DNA from: Hydrogenothermaceae bacterium | GTDB lineage: Bacteria; Aquificota; Aquificia; Aquificales; Hydrogenothermaceae | DNA: 14,621 nucleotides | NCBI GenBank assembly: GCA_026985705.1 | Contig: JALSPY010000074.1 | Coordinates: 1-14,621, forward strand | Direction: 5' to 3' | Shown here: one piece after another, positions 13,576 to 14,621 of the stretch | Position numbering within the stretch: position 1 is the stretch's first letter | How the letters are laid out: each line of letters opens with the position of its first letter | Notes under the pieces: model-generated | Databases searched by the model: none | What the model was told of the DNA's origin: nothing | What the model saw: only the letters and a program-made list of their open reading frames with translations | Made by a program: the position numbers and the translations under genes

Positions 13576-14250
13576 TTAAAAAGACTTACCTTTACTAATT
13601 TTTAACAAACAACTTGCAAGCTTTAAATCTTCTTTTGTAGTTATTTTAAAGTTTAAAGGGGAGCCTTCATTAAAAGTGATATTATAACCTGCTAATTCCA
13701 TTAGATAACTATCATCTGTCCCAATAATATTTTTTTCTAAAGCTAAATCGTGAGCTTTTAAGAGTTTATTAAAAACAAAAGTTTGGGGAGTTTGGACTAT
13801 TAAAAGCTCATTTCTGTTTAATGTTTCTATAATCTGTTTATTTTTATACTTTTTTACAGTATCTCTACTTTTTATAGCTGTAATACTACCATCAAACCCT
13901 TTTTTTATATTCTTTATACCATCTAAAAAAAATTTTTCTGTAGCAAATGGTCTAGCTGTATCGTGAATAATAACTATATCTGCATTATCTATACTTTTTA
14001 AAGCATTATAAACAGAAAACTGCCTTTCACTTCCTCCAACAACTTTTTTAACAGGTTTAAAGGAAAAAACTTTTACTCTGTCTATATCCTCTTCAGGTAA
14101 AACTAGAATAATTTCATCTATAAGCTCTATTTTATTAACAGTGTTTAAGGAGTACTGAAATATAGGTTCATTATTTATTTTATAAAACTGTTTTTTTCCT
14201 CCAAATCTTGAGCCTTTGCCACCAGCTAATAAAATAGATACAATTTTCAA
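13576..14250 (-). CDS. ispD: 2-C-methyl-D-erythritol 4-phosphate cytidylyltransferase (TTG start)
   Basis: This 224-residue enzyme joins CTP and methylerythritol phosphate in the MEP pathway of isoprenoid synthesis. The nucleotide-binding loop LLAGGKGSRFGGKKQF is at 7-22 (Arg15, Lys20 fit the catalytic Arg/Lys), GGSERQFSVYNAL at 72-84, HDTARPF at 96-102 with Asp97, and NFKITTKEDL near 200-209. The loop between the Arg and Lys is shorter than in E. coli. The start is TTG at 14250, with GGAG eight bases upstream; the nearest upstream ATG is out of frame and stops at once. TarI, a ribitol-phosphate relative, is an alternative, but the gene context shows no teichoic-acid genes. It is divergent from the response-regulator gene. 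Confidence 0.93.
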   Translation of the reverse strand: MKIVSILLAGGKGSRFGGKKQFYKINNEPIFQYSLNTVNKIELIDEIILVLPEEDIDRVKVFSFKPVKKVVGGSERQFSVYNALKSIDNADIVIIHDTARPFATEKFFLDGIKNIKKGFDGSITAIKSRDTVKKYKNKQIIETLNRNELLIVQTPQTFVFNKLLKAHDLALEKNIIGTDDSYLMELAGYNITFNEGSPLNFKITTKEDLKLASCLLKISKGKSF

Positions 14251-14307
14251 TATAATAACTCCATTTAAATTAATAATTAAGTAAAATTATACAAAAAGGG
14301 ATTAAGT
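14251..14307. promoter_or_regulatory. Divergent intergenic region, ispD and response regulator
   Basis: These 57 AT-rich bases must carry the starts of both ispD (-) and the response-regulator gene (+). On the - strand a perfect TATAAT lies at 14286-14291, but no good -35 box is found at the right distance. The + strand has only weak matches (TATACA at 14288-14293). Promoters are probable by position and not proved. Confidence 0.3.
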
Positions 14308-14621
14308 ATGAGGGTTTTATTTATTGAGGATGACCCTGTTTTAGGGGAGAGTATAAAAGATTTTCTAGAATTATCGGGGATAGAGACAGTATGGATACAG
14401 GATGATAGACTAGTTAATGATATAACTGATTTTGATGCTTATGATGTTATAATCCTAGATTTAATGTTAAGATTTAATAAAGGTGAAGATATATTAAAAG
14501 ATTTACGGACAAAGGGAGTTAAAACTCCAATAATAATTTTAACTGCAAAGTCAGATATAAAGGATAAAGAGGTTTGTTTTAATCTAGGAGCTGACGATTA
14601 CTTAACTAAACCTTTTGACCC
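14308..14621 (+). CDS. Response regulator receiver domain (partial, 3' end missing)
   Basis: The first 104 residues of a two-component response regulator are present. The acidic pocket is Glu7-Asp8-Asp9 (FIEDDPVLGESI), the phospho-acceptor is Asp51 in IILDLML, the switch Thr is Thr79 in ILTAK, and Lys101 is in LTKPF. The segment after Asp51 reads RFNKGEDILKDLR instead of the usual P-x-x-D-G. The output domain lies beyond the window; an OmpR-type DNA-binding domain is the commonest partner of such receivers, but this cannot be seen. A weak AGGG site lies before the ATG. A sensor kinase may follow downstream. Confidence 0.9.
   Translation, partial: MRVLFIEDDPVLGESIKDFLELSGIETVWIQDDRLVNDITDFDAYDVIILDLMLRFNKGEDILKDLRTKGVKTPIIILTAKSDIKDKEVCFNLGADDYLTKPFD

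Noticed and set aside
1..14621. CRISPR arrays, tRNA or rRNA genes, insertion sequences, long direct repeats
   Set aside because: None seen on either strand by reading; the DNA is almost fully taken up by genes.

Overview
This window is a core ribosomal-protein locus from a bacterium with low GC content. The organism looks thermophilic and is most likely a member of Aquificota, close to Sulfurihydrogenibium (Hydrogenothermaceae). That placement is inference. It rests on AT-rich coding sequence, arginine encoded almost only by AGA/AGG, tuf directly upstream of rpsJ, lysine-rich proteins with short spacers, and the general look of the S19, S3 and L14 sequences. No rRNA, tRNA, CRISPR array or insertion sequence was seen, and no gene-free stretch exceeds about 180 bases.

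Positions 1-10147, all on the + strand, hold the 3' end of tuf (EF-Tu) and then the S10 and spc ribosomal-protein clusters in canonical order: rpsJ, rplC, rplD, rplW, rplB, rpsS, rplV, rpsC, an inserted membrane-protein gene, rplP, rpmC, rpsQ, then rplN, rplX, rplE, rpsN (zinc type), rpsH, rplF, rplR, rpsE, rpmD, rplO. Genes are nearly contiguous. Three pairs overlap by one base as TAATG (rplD/rplW, rpmC/rpsQ, rpmD/rplO) and rplN/rplX abut. The order is interrupted three times. A DUF2628-like membrane protein gene sits between rpsC and rplP. A strong intrinsic terminator with a candidate promoter lies at the S10/spc junction between rpsQ and rplN. The cluster stops after rplO, with no secY, adk, map or infA, and meets a convergent gene.

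Positions 10180-14250 are on the - strand. An aldo/keto reductase and a patatin-like phospholipase, read in that order, form a two-gene unit with a 6-base gap. Upstream of them is a KamA-like radical SAM enzyme with its own promoter and terminator; residues that bind lysine in classical lysine 2,3-aminomutase appear changed. Next is ispD of the MEP isoprenoid pathway, which uses a TTG start. From 14308 a response-regulator receiver domain starts on the + strand and runs off the window end.

The ribosomal part is conventional translation machinery. The non-ribosomal genes share no obvious pathway and look like ordinary neighbours. I see no clear new multi-gene system. The best candidates for a second look are the membrane gene embedded in the S10 operon, the promoter-plus-hairpin at the S10/spc junction, and the atypical KamA-family enzyme.
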